Origin: Niveomyces insectorum RCEF 264 | Lineage: Eukaryota > Ascomycota > Sordariomycetes > Hypocreales > Cordycipitaceae | Length of the DNA: 64,000 bases | Reading direction: 5' to 3' | NCBI GenBank assembly: GCA_001636815.1 | Contig: AZHD01000008.1 | Span: forward strand, 474,399 to 538,398 | In this document: positions 20,168 to 30,586 of the stretch, piece after piece | Layout of the letters: the number at the start of each line of letters is the position of its first letter | Position numbering within the stretch: the first letter of the stretch is position 1 | Position numbers and translations under genes: made by a program | The notes under the pieces: model-generated | Database searches by the model: none | Seen by the model: the letters and a program-made list of their open reading frames with translations, nothing else | Told to the model about the DNA's origin: nothing

Positions 20168-22120
20168 AGTTTACGACTGAACTTGTTTTTTTTTCCCCCC
20201 TTTGATATCCATTCGTCAAAAGCTGGGACGTAATGTGCTTTTACCTGTGTAATCAACAAGACCGCCATGAACAAATAACAACCGCGTCACCCTTAGTGTG
20301 GGCCGCGCCAAACGGACAGGGCCTCATGTAGTAATACTCCGTAATACTCCGTGATACTTCTTCGTTATCACAGCTTTTCAGGGATGCTACGCCAAGGCGC
20401 TAGTATTCCCCGCTCTTTCCTCTGCACGCACCGGCGGGCGGACTTTTGACCGGCTTCACCTTTTCTCGACCGGCCTCGGATTTTCGTTTTTTGACTCCTG
20501 CAATCTGGCGGTCGGCTATTAGGCGACACACACTGCAAAACTGTGGTAAACTGCCCAGTCATGTTCCGTTGTTTTTAGCCCCTACAGAAGGACGAGCGTC
20601 TTGATACGACGCAACAGAGTACCTTTCGTAGTTCTAATTTTCGTCCCATGGGTTGTTACGTAAGCAAAGATCAAAAGGTACGTTTGTCGATACGGCCGGC
20701 CCTTTGTCTAGAAGAAAAGGAGAACAATCGTTGCCCCTTTTCTAAAAACCTTATCGTCGACCGGGGCCAGGTTTGTGTTCTTTGTGAGCTGTCGCTGACG
20801 AGGCTGAACGCCCTCCTTCAGTGGGATGGTTGGTTGGGGGCGCGCCGGCATTGCGTGCATACTCATATTTAGGTCACGTGACTTACAGAATGCCGGTATG
20901 ATCGGCGTTGGCACATGTGGGGCCATTCGGATGGTGTGATTGGCCGATAAGTACGAGAACAAAGAAACGGCAAATCCGTGGGCAACCAAAAGGGTGACAA
21001 GCGAGAAAAAGGGTGCAACTAGGGGCCGTGAAAAACGGCGCCGCCGCAGCCTAGCAAGGTTGTCCTTTGTTGTCCCCCTCGCCCGGGGGGCCCTCCTTTT
21101 GGGCCCAAGGGAAACAAAAACCAAAAAAAGAAAGCATAAAACAAGCGTTCCGTTGAGTAAGACATCTCGCCACAAGGCTCGTAACAAAGGAGGGTTGTCA
21201 GTACAATATACGGAGAATTCCGAAAAACAACAGAAACAAAGACCTGTCAAGGTGAGGGAAGGAACCAACAATGATACATGACAGAAAAAAAAGGCAGGTA
21301 CGTTGGGGGGGGGGGGGGGAGAAGGAGAGAGAGAGAAAGGGCAAGTGCAACCCAAGCGGGCGGGAAAGCAACAGGAAGTGAGGCGATCTGCGGGGCCGGT
21401 ATTACTCCATAAGACGGGCGTACTTTCCCTTCCCAGTCTGCATCGTTACCTGAAGGAGTGGGAAAAAAGGGTACTTAGTGGTACGTTGGGGGCCGTTTTT
21501 CACCTAGCGCGGGAAACGCACAAGCCACCAACGCCTTCACCTGGGTCAGCCCAAAGGCCGAGAACTGGTGCGTAGGGTCGTGCTTTCCTGGGTTTTCTCT
21601 TTTGTTTCGTTCCTTTGCTTGCCTCCTCTGCTTGCCTCCATTGCTCCTTCCCCAAACCGACGGTTCAGCCGCCAGTCGCGCACCGCACAACAAAGAGCGA
21701 GACAGACAAGAGAAAGAGGGAGAGAGGAGAGAGGGACCGGTGTATCGACCATCGTGAGTGGCCGCTTGCCCGCCCGCGACCGCCTTTCAGTGAAATCCTC
21801 TTGGGCACACGCGCCTTTTTTATTCTTCCCCTTCCTTTCGATTCTTTCTTTCTTCTCTTTTCTTTATTCTTTTTTTTTCGCCTCTCGTCCCTTGAATCCG
21901 TATTTTTAAGACCCCTCCCTCCGTCAACGTCGCCCTTGCATCGATCCCTCTCCCTTTCATCTAACTTTCTTCTACGCGGCCGTTCAGACTGTCCATTGTT
22001 TTACTTTTTCGCAGTTCGCCATTCGCCATTCGCCATCACAAACGAACGACAATCCCGCAAATGCCGTAACCGCAACCGATGCGATCCGCGCTGTGAGGTT
22101 CTGCGAACGGCAAACCCGCA
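20168..22120. other. Intergenic region upstream of the Zn2Cys6 regulator
   Basis: No gene recognised. It contains a tandem TACTCCGTA / TACTCCGTG pair (20335-20353), a G run near 21305-21319, and a long CT-rich leader (about 21590-22010) that is probably the 5' UTR of the regulator. Confidence 0.55.
20335..20353. repeat. Tandem TACTCCGTA motif
   Basis: TACTCCGTA followed after one base by TACTCCGTG. It belongs to a motif family found in several spacers of this window. Confidence 0.8.
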
Positions 22121-24422
22121 ATGGTCGGCGTTCCTGGACGATCCAAGGCGTGCGCGACCTGTCGCAGGCGCAAGAAAGGCGTGAGTGGTTTTGTTTGTGC
22201 TCTTTGTTCGTCTGCTTTCTTTTTTGTTGTTGCCTGCGGCCATTGTCTCGGTGCGCTCCGCTCGTCATCCCTTTCCAGCGTTTGCATCATCAACCACGGG
22301 TGGGCCGGTGTCCGTGCAGGCGGGTCGAAGGAGCGCAGGGAGCCTACGAGGAAGGGGAGGGATCGTGTTTTTTTCAATTTTTTTTTTTTTTTTTTGCTTT
22401 CTTGTTTTTGTCTTCAGCTTTTTTGAAAGATCGCCTGAGTGCTACTTGTTGTTTCCCGGGGACGACGGGCAATCTACTTATCATCGCTCGCTTCTCCCGA
22501 ACAAGGCCGCCATGCCGGCTTCGCCGCCGGCAGGACGACGGGCCGGATTTGCCGGGAATGTGTGGCGGGCGGTGACGGAATGCGGCTCTTGTTGCTCGGC
22601 GTATGACCCGTTGTGCTGACTCCGTACTTTGTGCAGTGCGATTTTCAGCGGCCGTCTTGCTCCCAATGCCGGCGAGCCGGCTTGGAGTGCGGCGGCTACG
22701 AGCGTGGGCGCATCTTTGTGCACACGACACAGCACCACCCATCTGCTTTCGTGTCCGTTCGTGAGAGGTTGTCCGCGCCCGGCAGTTCCGGCAATGTCAG
22801 CAACATCCACCGCCGGACTGTCGGCGGCAACGCGAACGCCAACGGTACCACCACCACCACCACCACCACCACCACCACCACCACCGCCACCATTCTCACC
22901 TCGTCGCCCAACGGCGTCCGCAGCATCAACCGGCCCTTTGGCCGCTATGCCCGGCCCTCCCCCAACGCTCGGCGCATGGCCGAGCTGCGCATTGTGCCGG
23001 TGCAGTTCGGTACCTATGCGGCCGCCTCGCCCAATGCGGACACCAGCCTGATCTGGTCCGGGCGGGAACAGTTGCTGCTTGCCACGTTCTGGGAGGCGTA
23101 TCTACCGAACAGCAGTTTGTTTCCCTCGCAGGCCGTGGGCTATGCCAGCGGCGGGTGGACCAACGTCGTTCAATCGTTGTACCGCAAAGACCCCGTGTTG
23201 CACTACACGCTCATGGCCAACTGCTTTTCTGCTGCAGCCCGCATAAACCACTCGCGGGCCTTGGCCGAGCAGAGCTTACAAGCACACGGCCGGGCTTTGT
23301 ACGAACTACGCATTGCTCTAGATCATCCGAAGAAAGCGAGAAGCGACAGCGTCTTCTCGGCTTTACGATTGATGATTGTCTTTTCTGTACGTTATTGTAT
23401 TTTTTTTTTGTGTGTTCTTAGGGGAATTTTGCTCCTTTTTTTGCACTTTTGGCAGAAAAGGTAAGCGGTTAAGAATGCAGCGACAGCTGACACAAGACCT
23501 CGGGCAGATGTTCTTTTCCGATCGCTACGATGAGGACCGAAGGGCGCGGGCACGCGGCTGGAAAGAGCACAATCGGGGCGTACTTGCCTTGCTCATGGCT
23601 CGTGGTCCTGAAGCCCATATATCCGGGGACGGCCATCAAATGTTTGTCGACTGCCGTTTGGCTCTGGTACGTGCAGTCGCTTCTTTGCTCTTGTCCCCTC
23701 CTGGGTATTCAACCCGCATACGACTAACTTGCTTTTCTTAGATTGTGGTTTCTATCCGTACCCGGAAGAGATCGGTTCTGAACAACCCGCAGTGGATGAC
23801 AATACCGTGGTCTAAGATCCCTAAAACGCCCAAAGATCAGCTCGTCGATATCATGGCCGGGATACCCGCCATTCTTGAAGCCGTTGACTATCTAGTGGCC
23901 CTGCCCGGAATCAAAGGTAGTGAGGAATTTCACGTGAAAACGGTCAGGACGTGCTGGAACTACGACAAGCAACTCCATACGTGGTATGAAAAGAATGCGC
24001 CAACCGAGCGGTTGAGAGAGCTCGAAGCCAGCACATTCGACGACGCTTTGTCGACCGAAGATCTGTCCATCATCTACATCATGATCGTGTTCTGTACGGC
24101 CTGTCTGATCCTCTATACCAACATGCGGAAGCTCGGCATCACCAGTCTCCCTCCGCGTGCCAACATCAGCTTGTACATGAACAAAATTGCTCGCTACCTG
24201 AAGATGTTCTTTCACCCAAGTACGGGCCAATATGGACTCGAAATGACGTCGTGGCCGCTCGGCACGTGCTTGGAGACGTTGTCGTTCAATTTCACTGAAG
24301 GCCACGACCCCATCGAGGAGCGGGCTATGTTTACGCAGCTCCTCGAAACTGAGCGCGGCCGGGAGATTTTGGACTTTCTCCAAAGTATGATGATGACGAA
24401 CGAGGTGTCTACCAGCTCCTAA
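22121..24422 (+). CDS. Zn2Cys6 fungal-type transcription factor
   Basis: Exons 22121-22180, 22637-23386, 23508-23666 and 23742-24422 give 549 residues. The binuclear zinc cluster is C-x2-C-x6-C-x6-C-x2-C-x6-C (CATCRRRKKG joined to CDFQRPSCSQCRRAGLEC); it begins at Cys11 and is split by intron 1 after the KKG. Intron 1 is about 456 bp, far longer than the others here. A polythreonine run of about 13 residues follows (ACC repeat at about 22847-22887). The rest resembles the fungal specific transcription factor region (LLLATFWEAYLPNSSLFP; LLMARGPEAHISGDGHQMFV). For intron 2 I used 23387-23507; a 39-nt micro-exon at 23422-23460 is an alternative. It is the nearest regulator to the carbamoylase-racemase gene and may control it; targets are unknown. 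Confidence 0.85.
22847..22887 (+). repeat. ACC trinucleotide repeat (polythreonine)
   Basis: About 13 tandem ACC codons in exon 2 of the Zn2Cys6 gene. Confidence 0.9.
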
Positions 24423-25849
24423 ATGGGGCAAGGGCTCTCTTCGTCCTACTCTTTTTTTTTGCGAGGAGATTTCTTCCAGGAAATTCCAGGTCATTTTTTT
24501 TATTATTTTTCGATTCTTCTCCTTCCTTACGGATTTTTTATCCCTTCCTTTAGACACGGAAACGATTTGGGCACCCGCGTGCCACACAAAAAACATTCGA
24601 AAATGCATGTTTTTCTTCTTCAGCCCTGGTTGAAACGCCAAGCTCACCTTTCGATTTTCAGGAGCAACTGGGCGTTTTTTGGTTTTCGGTTTCTTGGTTT
24701 TTTGTTATACCTCCTGGCGAACTAAAATGGAGTCCTCTTTTTTTTCGTCTCTTCCGGAATTTTTTTTTGGTGCATTTTTCGATTCCCATTTCGATTCTCA
24801 TATCGTTTGCGCTTTTGTTTTTTTCTTCTTTCTTTCCCGGAGAAACGGTGCATAACGATTCGGATTTCTTGGATTATTTTTCATCGCATTTTGGTTTATA
24901 TATTCCTACTTTTGGTTACCAGGGAGCGAAGCAGTAGGAGAAGCTTGCTACTTGCCATATGTACAATTGACTGCGAACGGCGACGTCCTCTCGTCGCCAG
25001 CAACAGTAGCAAACGATATTTTGGCAATACAAACCTTTGCCCATCTTTTACAAGCTGCTTATTGGATATATTTGTGGACGAAAGGGAGGGCCCTCTGTTC
25101 CTATCGACCAGTTAGCTCACGAAATGTGCAAAGCCGCCAGCCCTACCTTCTGTTCTTCATGCTGAGGTTCACACGTCCCCCACATATTTTATGAAGAAGA
25201 CAAGGAACCTGAAGGTGACGCTACATTACACCCCCTCAGCAAGCGTTGTTCAGGTACGTTTGTATGCAACCAAGAACAACAAATAATTGGCTGGGAATGC
25301 GGTGCAGAAGTCGCAGCTTGTGGTGGCGTCCGTTCATGGCGCTCTGCTGTGTGACGTGACCTGTGCCAAGACCAGACGAACCAGATAACCGAGCGCAATA
25401 TACAGCACTGAACAGAAAGCAAAAAAACGCACACAGGTGTGTGTGTGTTTGTGTGTGTTTGTGTGTAGATGAATATGTATGCATCCTTTCCAAATCTTGC
25501 CTGCAGTGAACTGATTTTGTGGCTAACATGCCGTTGTAGGGTTGGTATGAACATGTGTCCTAGATGCTTTCTTTGTCTTTATGATGAACAAGCAACCACA
25601 ATAACAATGCAGAGTGAACAGGTTTGCGGTGAGGCGGGTTTTCGAAAGCGTTGTATGCCTTGAGACCACGCATTTTGATCGTCCGCATTTTTGTATTTAA
25701 AGACGAGCAAACCTGAAGTTGTTCGTGATTCTTCCTTTTTTTCCTTTTCTACTACAGGTAGCGATATTCCAGTCACCAAAGCGACAGGAATTTCTCTCGA
25801 GACACCGGAAACTAAAAAGGACAGCACCGCCATACGAGACGCTGACCCC
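24423..25849. other. Intergenic, T-rich and low complexity
   Basis: 3' region of the regulator with many T runs, then a GT-rich microsatellite (about 25431-25467). An acceptor-like CTACTACAG near 25757 may belong to the small gene that follows. No other gene seen. Confidence 0.5.
25431..25467. repeat. GT/TGTGTT dinucleotide repeat
   Basis: Alternating GT with TTT interruptions. Confidence 0.85.
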
Positions 25850-26140
25850 ATGTGCGTGACGTGGTACGAAATGTGGCACTGCAGGCAGTGCGCTGGCTTT
25901 GTCGAGGCCATCCTCGTCGGCACCGTGCGCTGCCGAAAACACGAAGCCGGCGAGCTCTGCGAAGTGAAGACGAAGGTGTACGAGACCGAGGCGCCGGAGC
26001 TCTGCGCGCGTTGCCGATTGCCAGACAGCCGACGACGAGGATTCCGCGGCCGCCGATTGCCAGGCACTCGACGAGGAGGAATCCGCGGCCGCCGACAGCC
26101 ATGGCCGACGACGCGCGGCGCCTCCGGCAAGAAACATTGA
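25850..26140 (+). CDS. Small Cys-containing hypothetical protein (model uncertain)
   Basis: I do not recognise the family. From the ATG at 25850 the frame reads a Cys-rich segment (MCVTWYEMWHCRQC, then VRCRKHEAGELCE, ELCARC) of the kind seen in short uncharacterised fungal proteins, then a basic Arg/Gly-rich tail to a stop at 26138-26140. The tail lies on a 39-bp tandem repeat. In another frame the same bases read an acidic peptide repeat (ADCQTADDEDSAA, ADCQALDEEESAA) and continue EEEERDDEDEKG to a GTCAGT donor-like site at 26172. A 61-bp GTGAAG...CCAG intron at 25964-26024 would join the Cys-rich part to the acidic frame in phase. The same upstream frame is open back to 25691, and an acceptor near 25757 suggests a 5' exon. 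Which version is used cannot be told from sequence. Confidence 0.4.
   Translation: MCVTWYEMWHCRQCAGFVEAILVGTVRCRKHEAGELCEVKTKVYETEAPELCARCRLPDSRRRGFRGRRLPGTRRGGIRGRRQPWPTTRGASGKKH
26013..26090 (+). repeat. 39-bp tandem repeat, two full copies plus a partial third
   Basis: Copies at 26013-26051 and 26052-26090, each starting GCCGATTGCCAG and ending TCCGCGGCC; the third copy diverges after GCCGAC at 26091. Confidence 0.85.
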
Positions 26141-26549
26141 AGAGGAGGAGCGCGACGACGAAGATGAAAAAGGTCAGTCAAGACCAGCTTAATAAAAAGG
26201 TACAAGAGAATAAATAGTAACAATCAACAAGCACCATCCGATTTCAGGCTAAGACAGAAGAACGGCATTGCAACTGGAACATAAGTGTATTGAGATTTTG
26301 TGAGTGGAAGCGGAAGTAGGATGGAAGAGAGGACAAAGCTGAAAAGATAAAAATCCATACATGAATGTTAGATAATTGGATATGATCTCGCGTACCATGA
26401 ACTTCCTTGTGAACAAAATAAAGCAACCATAGCAAAAAAAAACAATAGAAACAAACAGAAACAAACGTCATTCTTGAAAACTGAACGAACAAACCAGATG
26501 TCCCGCAACTCCCAAACAGTGTTTTTTATTTTTTTTTTTCCCCATCCTC
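26141..26549. other. Intergenic between the small Cys gene and FMP52
   Basis: AT-rich. It may include the 3' end of the small gene if the acidic frame is used (possible intron 26172-26246). Confidence 0.4.
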
Positions 26550-27338
26550 TTATTTCTTTTCCTCTTCTTGTCGTACCGTCCACTCGTCCCGCCCCAGCCG
26601 CACAATGTCGGTCCCTCCCAGCTCCCAGTATGCCGCCGGCGCCTTGCCCTCCGCCGCCAGCTGCGCCGCGTGCACCGCGGCCTTGCCGATCACGTCGGCG
26701 TCCTGGCCGAAGCGGTCCTTGAGGCCCGCCGCAATGTACCCCGTACCGTGCACGAGCGCCTTGAGCGGCATCCCGCCAAGGTGCTCGACCTCGCGCTTGC
26801 CCAGGATCATGCCCGGCTTCAGCACAATGGTGTGCTCAAAGGCCAGCTCTTTGAGGGCGTCCTCGACGCCGTTCTTCATCCGGGAGTACTGCAGGTTGCG
26901 GGCCAGCAGCGAGCGGGTGCCCGCGCTGGAGACGAAGACGTAGGTGCGCACGCCGGCGGCCTTGGCGGCGCGGGCGAGCTCAATGTTGAGGTCGTGGTCG
27001 ATCCGCCATTGGTTGGCGATGCCGCCGGGGGCGTTGTGGGTGGTGCCGAGGGCGGAAAACACGACGGCCGGTGAGGCAGCGTCTGACGCCGCCGCGGCGC
27101 TGGTGGTGGTGGTCGTCGTCGTCGTGCCGCGCGCCAATTCTTCCTGCAGCCGAGCCACCCACTTGTGGTTGTCCGTCTCGACGATAGCGTCCAGCTTGGG
27201 AGTGTCGGCCTGCTTGGGGGGGCGCCGGGTGATGGTGTGGACGGTGCCGAAGGCTTCGTGGCCGAGCAGGGCCGTGACGAGGTGGCTGCCGACGAGGCCG
27301 GTGGCGCCGAAGACGAAAGAGACGGGCAAGGAAGCCAT
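26550..27338 (-). CDS. FMP52: Fmp52-like NAD(P)-binding protein, mitochondrial outer membrane
   Basis: Single exon on the minus strand, 262 residues. The N-terminus MASLPVSFVFGATGLVGSHL is a short-chain-dehydrogenase-type Rossmann motif. Then follow FSALGTTHNAPGG, YVFVSSAGT, YSRMKNGVEDAL (the Tyr-x3-Lys-like position reads YSRMK) and LKPGMILGKRE, the pattern of yeast Fmp52 and animal HTATIP2/TIP30. The function is poorly known; Fmp52 is found at mitochondria and is linked to stress. A polythreonine/alanine insert (TTTTTTTT then SAAAASDAAS) sits before FSALGTT. I start at 27338 because the Rossmann motif follows at once; the longer open frame to 27392 has no family support. Confidence 0.9.
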   Translation of the reverse strand: MASLPVSFVFGATGLVGSHLVTALLGHEAFGTVHTITRRPPKQADTPKLDAIVETDNHKWVARLQEELARGTTTTTTTTSAAAASDAASPAVVFSALGTTHNAPGGIANQWRIDHDLNIELARAAKAAGVRTYVFVSSAGTRSLLARNLQYSRMKNGVEDALKELAFEHTIVLKPGMILGKREVEHLGGMPLKALVHGTGYIAAGLKDRFGQDADVIGKAAVHAAQLAAEGKAPAAYWELGGTDIVRLGRDEWTVRQEEEKK

Positions 27339-28281
27339 GCCGTACGATGAACAACAAATCGAACAATGGTGGAGAATGACAGGCGGAAACAATTGTCAAT
27401 ATTTTGATATCTGTCAAGAAAAAAAAAAGAAAAAAAAAGAAAAACAATCACGAGTTTCGGTTTACAAAACGAGAAAATAGCTGGTATCCTTCTCTCTGAA
27501 CCACTATATACTCGCTTGCCTCGGAGACTTCATGACGGCCGAGTGTTCTGGGAGGACGGTTATGCAACTAAAGTTGCTGTCTAACCGGATGGCGTGCGCG
27601 GACCAGCTGCCTACGGGCACAGTATCTCTTCCTGATCAACAAGACAGCCCCCCCTCCCCGTCGACTCCTTTTACTATGTAACAATAACAAATGGGACCAA
27701 CGGAAAGACCTCCCTTAGGCATTGCAACGTCTTGCGTAGTCCGGAAAGCGCCCCTCTTGCCAGCACTGTGCCCGGTACGAAAGAAGAAAGAAGAAAAAAA
27801 CAACGCAAGACATTGGCCTGCCTGCTGCACCGTTGGGGAAGGAGCAAGAGGGGAGGAAGAAAGGTGCCGGGAAGGAGCGGTCGGAGTCCACGGAGAGTAG
27901 CACGAAAGAAGCAGGAAGCAGGGAGGGGGTCTTCTTGAAGCGGCTTTCACATGAACTCCGTCATACCAAGCGGGACGTGGGCTGCAGTAAAAACAGCAAG
28001 CCAGATGTGGCTTGGGAAGGGGGGGGGAGTTTGTCGGTTGGTCGGGACGCAGTTTTAGGTGCTTACGACGGCCGTCTTAGCGCCAGGAAAGAGGTCGCGC
28101 TTGCGCACGGGAGTTGTTTGCCTGCCCTTCGTTATCTCCCCCAATCTTGTTCGATATAGGCACCACCCCGCAAACGTACCACTGCCCTTTTCTTTTCCTC
28201 TTAATAAGCTCTCGCCTGCTGTGTTGCAGAATCGACGATTGCCGCCTTTTCCTTCTTGCGACAGCTTTCCTCCGAAGCATC
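27339..28281. promoter_or_regulatory. Divergent spacer between FMP52 and the RING protein
   Basis: No gene seen. It carries both promoters; the last 200 bp before 28282 are CT-rich leader sequence. Confidence 0.5.
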
Positions 28282-28991
28282 ATGGCTACACAATACGAAG
28301 GTGTGTTTCTCTTTTTTCCTTGTCCTTTCTTCCGACTTTTCTTCTTTTTTTTCTTTCCTTCCTTCCAACCATACTAATCGTTTCAGTCGAACACAACATC
28401 AAGCCCTCGGCGGCGCCGCGCCGCCGCCGCCAGGTCGACATGTCGACGTTCACGGCGCATCTCAACAACGTGGCGACGGCGGCGACGGGTGCAGGCAACA
28501 GCGACGATGGCGACCGCCACCACAACAACCCCCACGCCACCCCGACCCCCGTCGACGTCGCCGCCGTCTTCCGCCTCGTCCAGGACCAGCTGCTGACCCT
28601 GCTGCCCGACGCGCCCACCACGGCCAACCGCGCCCTGCTCGAGCAGCTCGCCACCCAGCTCGAGCAGCAGATCGCCGACCCGCCGCGCGAGATCGCCGGC
28701 GTGTCGTCGGCGTACCTGGACGCGCTCGACCGCGTGCCGCGCAAGCGGTTGGGCGCCGACGAGGCGTGCCCGATCTGCGTGGAGCGGTACCTGGACGACC
28801 CCTACGCGCTCGTGGTGGAGCTGCCGTGCCACGCGAGCCACCGGTTCGACCTCGAGTGCGTGGGTCCCTGGCTGCTGGCCAAGGGGAGCTGTCCGCTGTG
28901 CCGGACGGACCTGACAAAGAAGAAGCAAGCGGTGGTGGTGCCCGATGACGACGACGAGGACGACGACGATACCGGGGGGATGTTCGGCTGA
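28282..28991 (+). CDS. RING-type zinc finger protein, putative E3 ubiquitin ligase
   Basis: Exons 28282-28300 and 28387-28991 give 207 residues. The tiny first exon codes MATQYE; the intron GTGTGT...TTTCAG restores VEHNIKPSAAPRRRRQ. The C-terminal third holds the RING: CPICVERYLDD, then VELPCHASHRFDLECVGPWL and CPLCR. Relative to the C3H2C3 pattern C-x-H-x-F-H-x2-C, the second His is replaced by Asp (HRFDLEC), a possible zinc ligand. The protein ends in an acidic DDDDEDDDD tail and GGMFG. An Ala-rich and His/Asn-rich N-terminal half has no domain that I recognise. Substrate and partner E2 are unknown. Confidence 0.82.
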
Positions 28992-29750
28992 AGCAGGACG
29001 GGGACGATGTGGTGGGAGGGTGGCTGTGACCTACTGGCATTGGTTAAACAACATAAGGCGAACGAGGCGAACCAGACGTACAACTACGGAAAGGGTGTCG
29101 TGTGCTTTGGAGGGGGGGGGAGGAATGGCGTTTTCGGCCTGTGCGATTTGGTTATGCCAGAGAATGAGGAAGGAAGGCAAAAACGTAGCGTTCGATGTGT
29201 TCCGGGGAAGTTTTATTTTGCCTCGGTTTTAGGCGGCGACGTTCGCTTTCTTTTTTTACTTCTTTCTTTTTGATACCATTTTATGGAGCCATTTCGCGTT
29301 GTCTCTACGGGTTTGGGGCGTGAAGACTCTGATCTCTTTGCTTCCGTAGCTCATTTCTGGTCGTGCAGCCCCTAACGGAGTTGCTGTTATTCATGTGTTT
29401 CTTCCATGCTGGTAAACAAAGAAAAAAGAACCAGTCCGCTCTAGCTACCATTCTTCGGTTGCTTGAGTAATACGACATACAGGTACGGAGACAGCTAAAG
29501 GCGTTTTTTGCCGAGACATTGCACAAGGGCAAATCCCCTCCCGTAGAATTGTGTACCCCCTTACTCCGTACATACGCATGAGGATGAAGTCCGCCAAGAG
29601 GCTGAAAACACACCAACCAATCTTGCTTCGCGGGAGAAGTATTCTAGAAGGCGGCAGGGAAAGACGTTGTCTAAGGGGGGGAAGCCATTCTTCCTAGATT
29701 TGCAATCATAAAAAGCTAACGAAAAGGTGAATATTCATATCACCTACGAA

Positions 29751-29766
29751 GGCGTATTACGCCGTA
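29751..29766. repeat. Palindromic GGCGTA-T-TACGCC motif
   Basis: Six-base arms around one T; overlaps TACGCCGTA at 29758-29766. Confidence 0.75.
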
Positions 29767-29802
29767 CAGATATTGAAAAAAAAACAACAACAACTATCGT
29801 AT

Positions 29803-29827
29803 TACGGAGTAGGAACACTACTCCGTA
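29803..29827. repeat. Perfect inverted repeat TACGGAGTAG / CTACTCCGTA
   Basis: Ten-base arms at 29803-29812 and 29818-29827 with a 5-base loop (GAACA). It could form a hairpin or bind a dimer. Confidence 0.85.
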
Positions 29828-30562
29828 TCTTGGCCACAACCGTCTGCCCATGCCTTCGGGACCCTGCAGTCCTTTCGCGGTTATCCACCAGAAAAGGGGC
29901 CGTTATGTGATGTGATATGATGAGATGTGTATGGCTTATGTTCCAGTCCACTTCCCGCGGGTGTGACAACGAGAATAGGGGTCGCCTCAAAAATGCAGCC
30001 AGAAGCGGAAAAGAGGAGAAAAAAAAGAAACAAAAAGCTTCTCTCCACGTGGCAAAGACGCCACTACTTTCTGAGGTCGCATTCGCTTGATGTATTTTTT
30101 ACACTCGCTTCTCCCGTACTCCGTCCGTGTGCATCTCTTGGACCCTGTCTTCCGCCGGTTCTCTCTCTCCCCTAAGATTGAGATCGAATTTTCTTTTTTT
30201 GCGTTATCTTGCAGTAGTGGAAGGAAATTGCGAAGACTCTCTCCTGGTTTAGCTTGCCATCGAAAGGTCGCTTCTCACCGTACAGAAAGCATCTGTCCAT
30301 CCCCATTCCTCCGTTGCCAGATCCACGGTCCGGCTGTTTCTTCGTTTCTTTTCACACGTGGCCGGAGACAGGGGTATGCCACCCTTTTTCTCTGGTTCCA
30401 CCCCCTTTTTTGGATCTGGAAGATGTCTGTTGGCTTCCCGGCAGCTGAGAGACCGGCTGCACCACGCGCGGCCAACAACTTTTGTACGTTCGAAAAAGGC
30501 GCCAACAGGTATGTGGAAATGTGGAGATATATCGGAGACACCGATCTCATTTGGCAAGGTGG

Positions 30563-30586
30563 TACGAAGTACACTACTACTTCGTA
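30563..30586. repeat. Inverted repeat TACGAAGTA / TACTTCGTA
   Basis: Nine-base arms at 30563-30571 and 30578-30586 with a 6-base loop (CACTAC). Confidence 0.85.

Noticed and set aside
20335..20353. CRISPR-like tandem repeat
   Set aside because: Units are 9 bp with 1-bp spacing in a fungal nuclear genome; not a CRISPR array.
23422..23460. Micro-exon in the Zn2Cys6 gene
   Set aside because: In phase, but a single intron 23387-23507 is simpler and keeps the usual family sequence; left as an alternative.
27339..27392. Longer start for Fmp52
   Set aside because: The added residues are not like the family, whose Rossmann motif starts a few residues after the Met at 27338.
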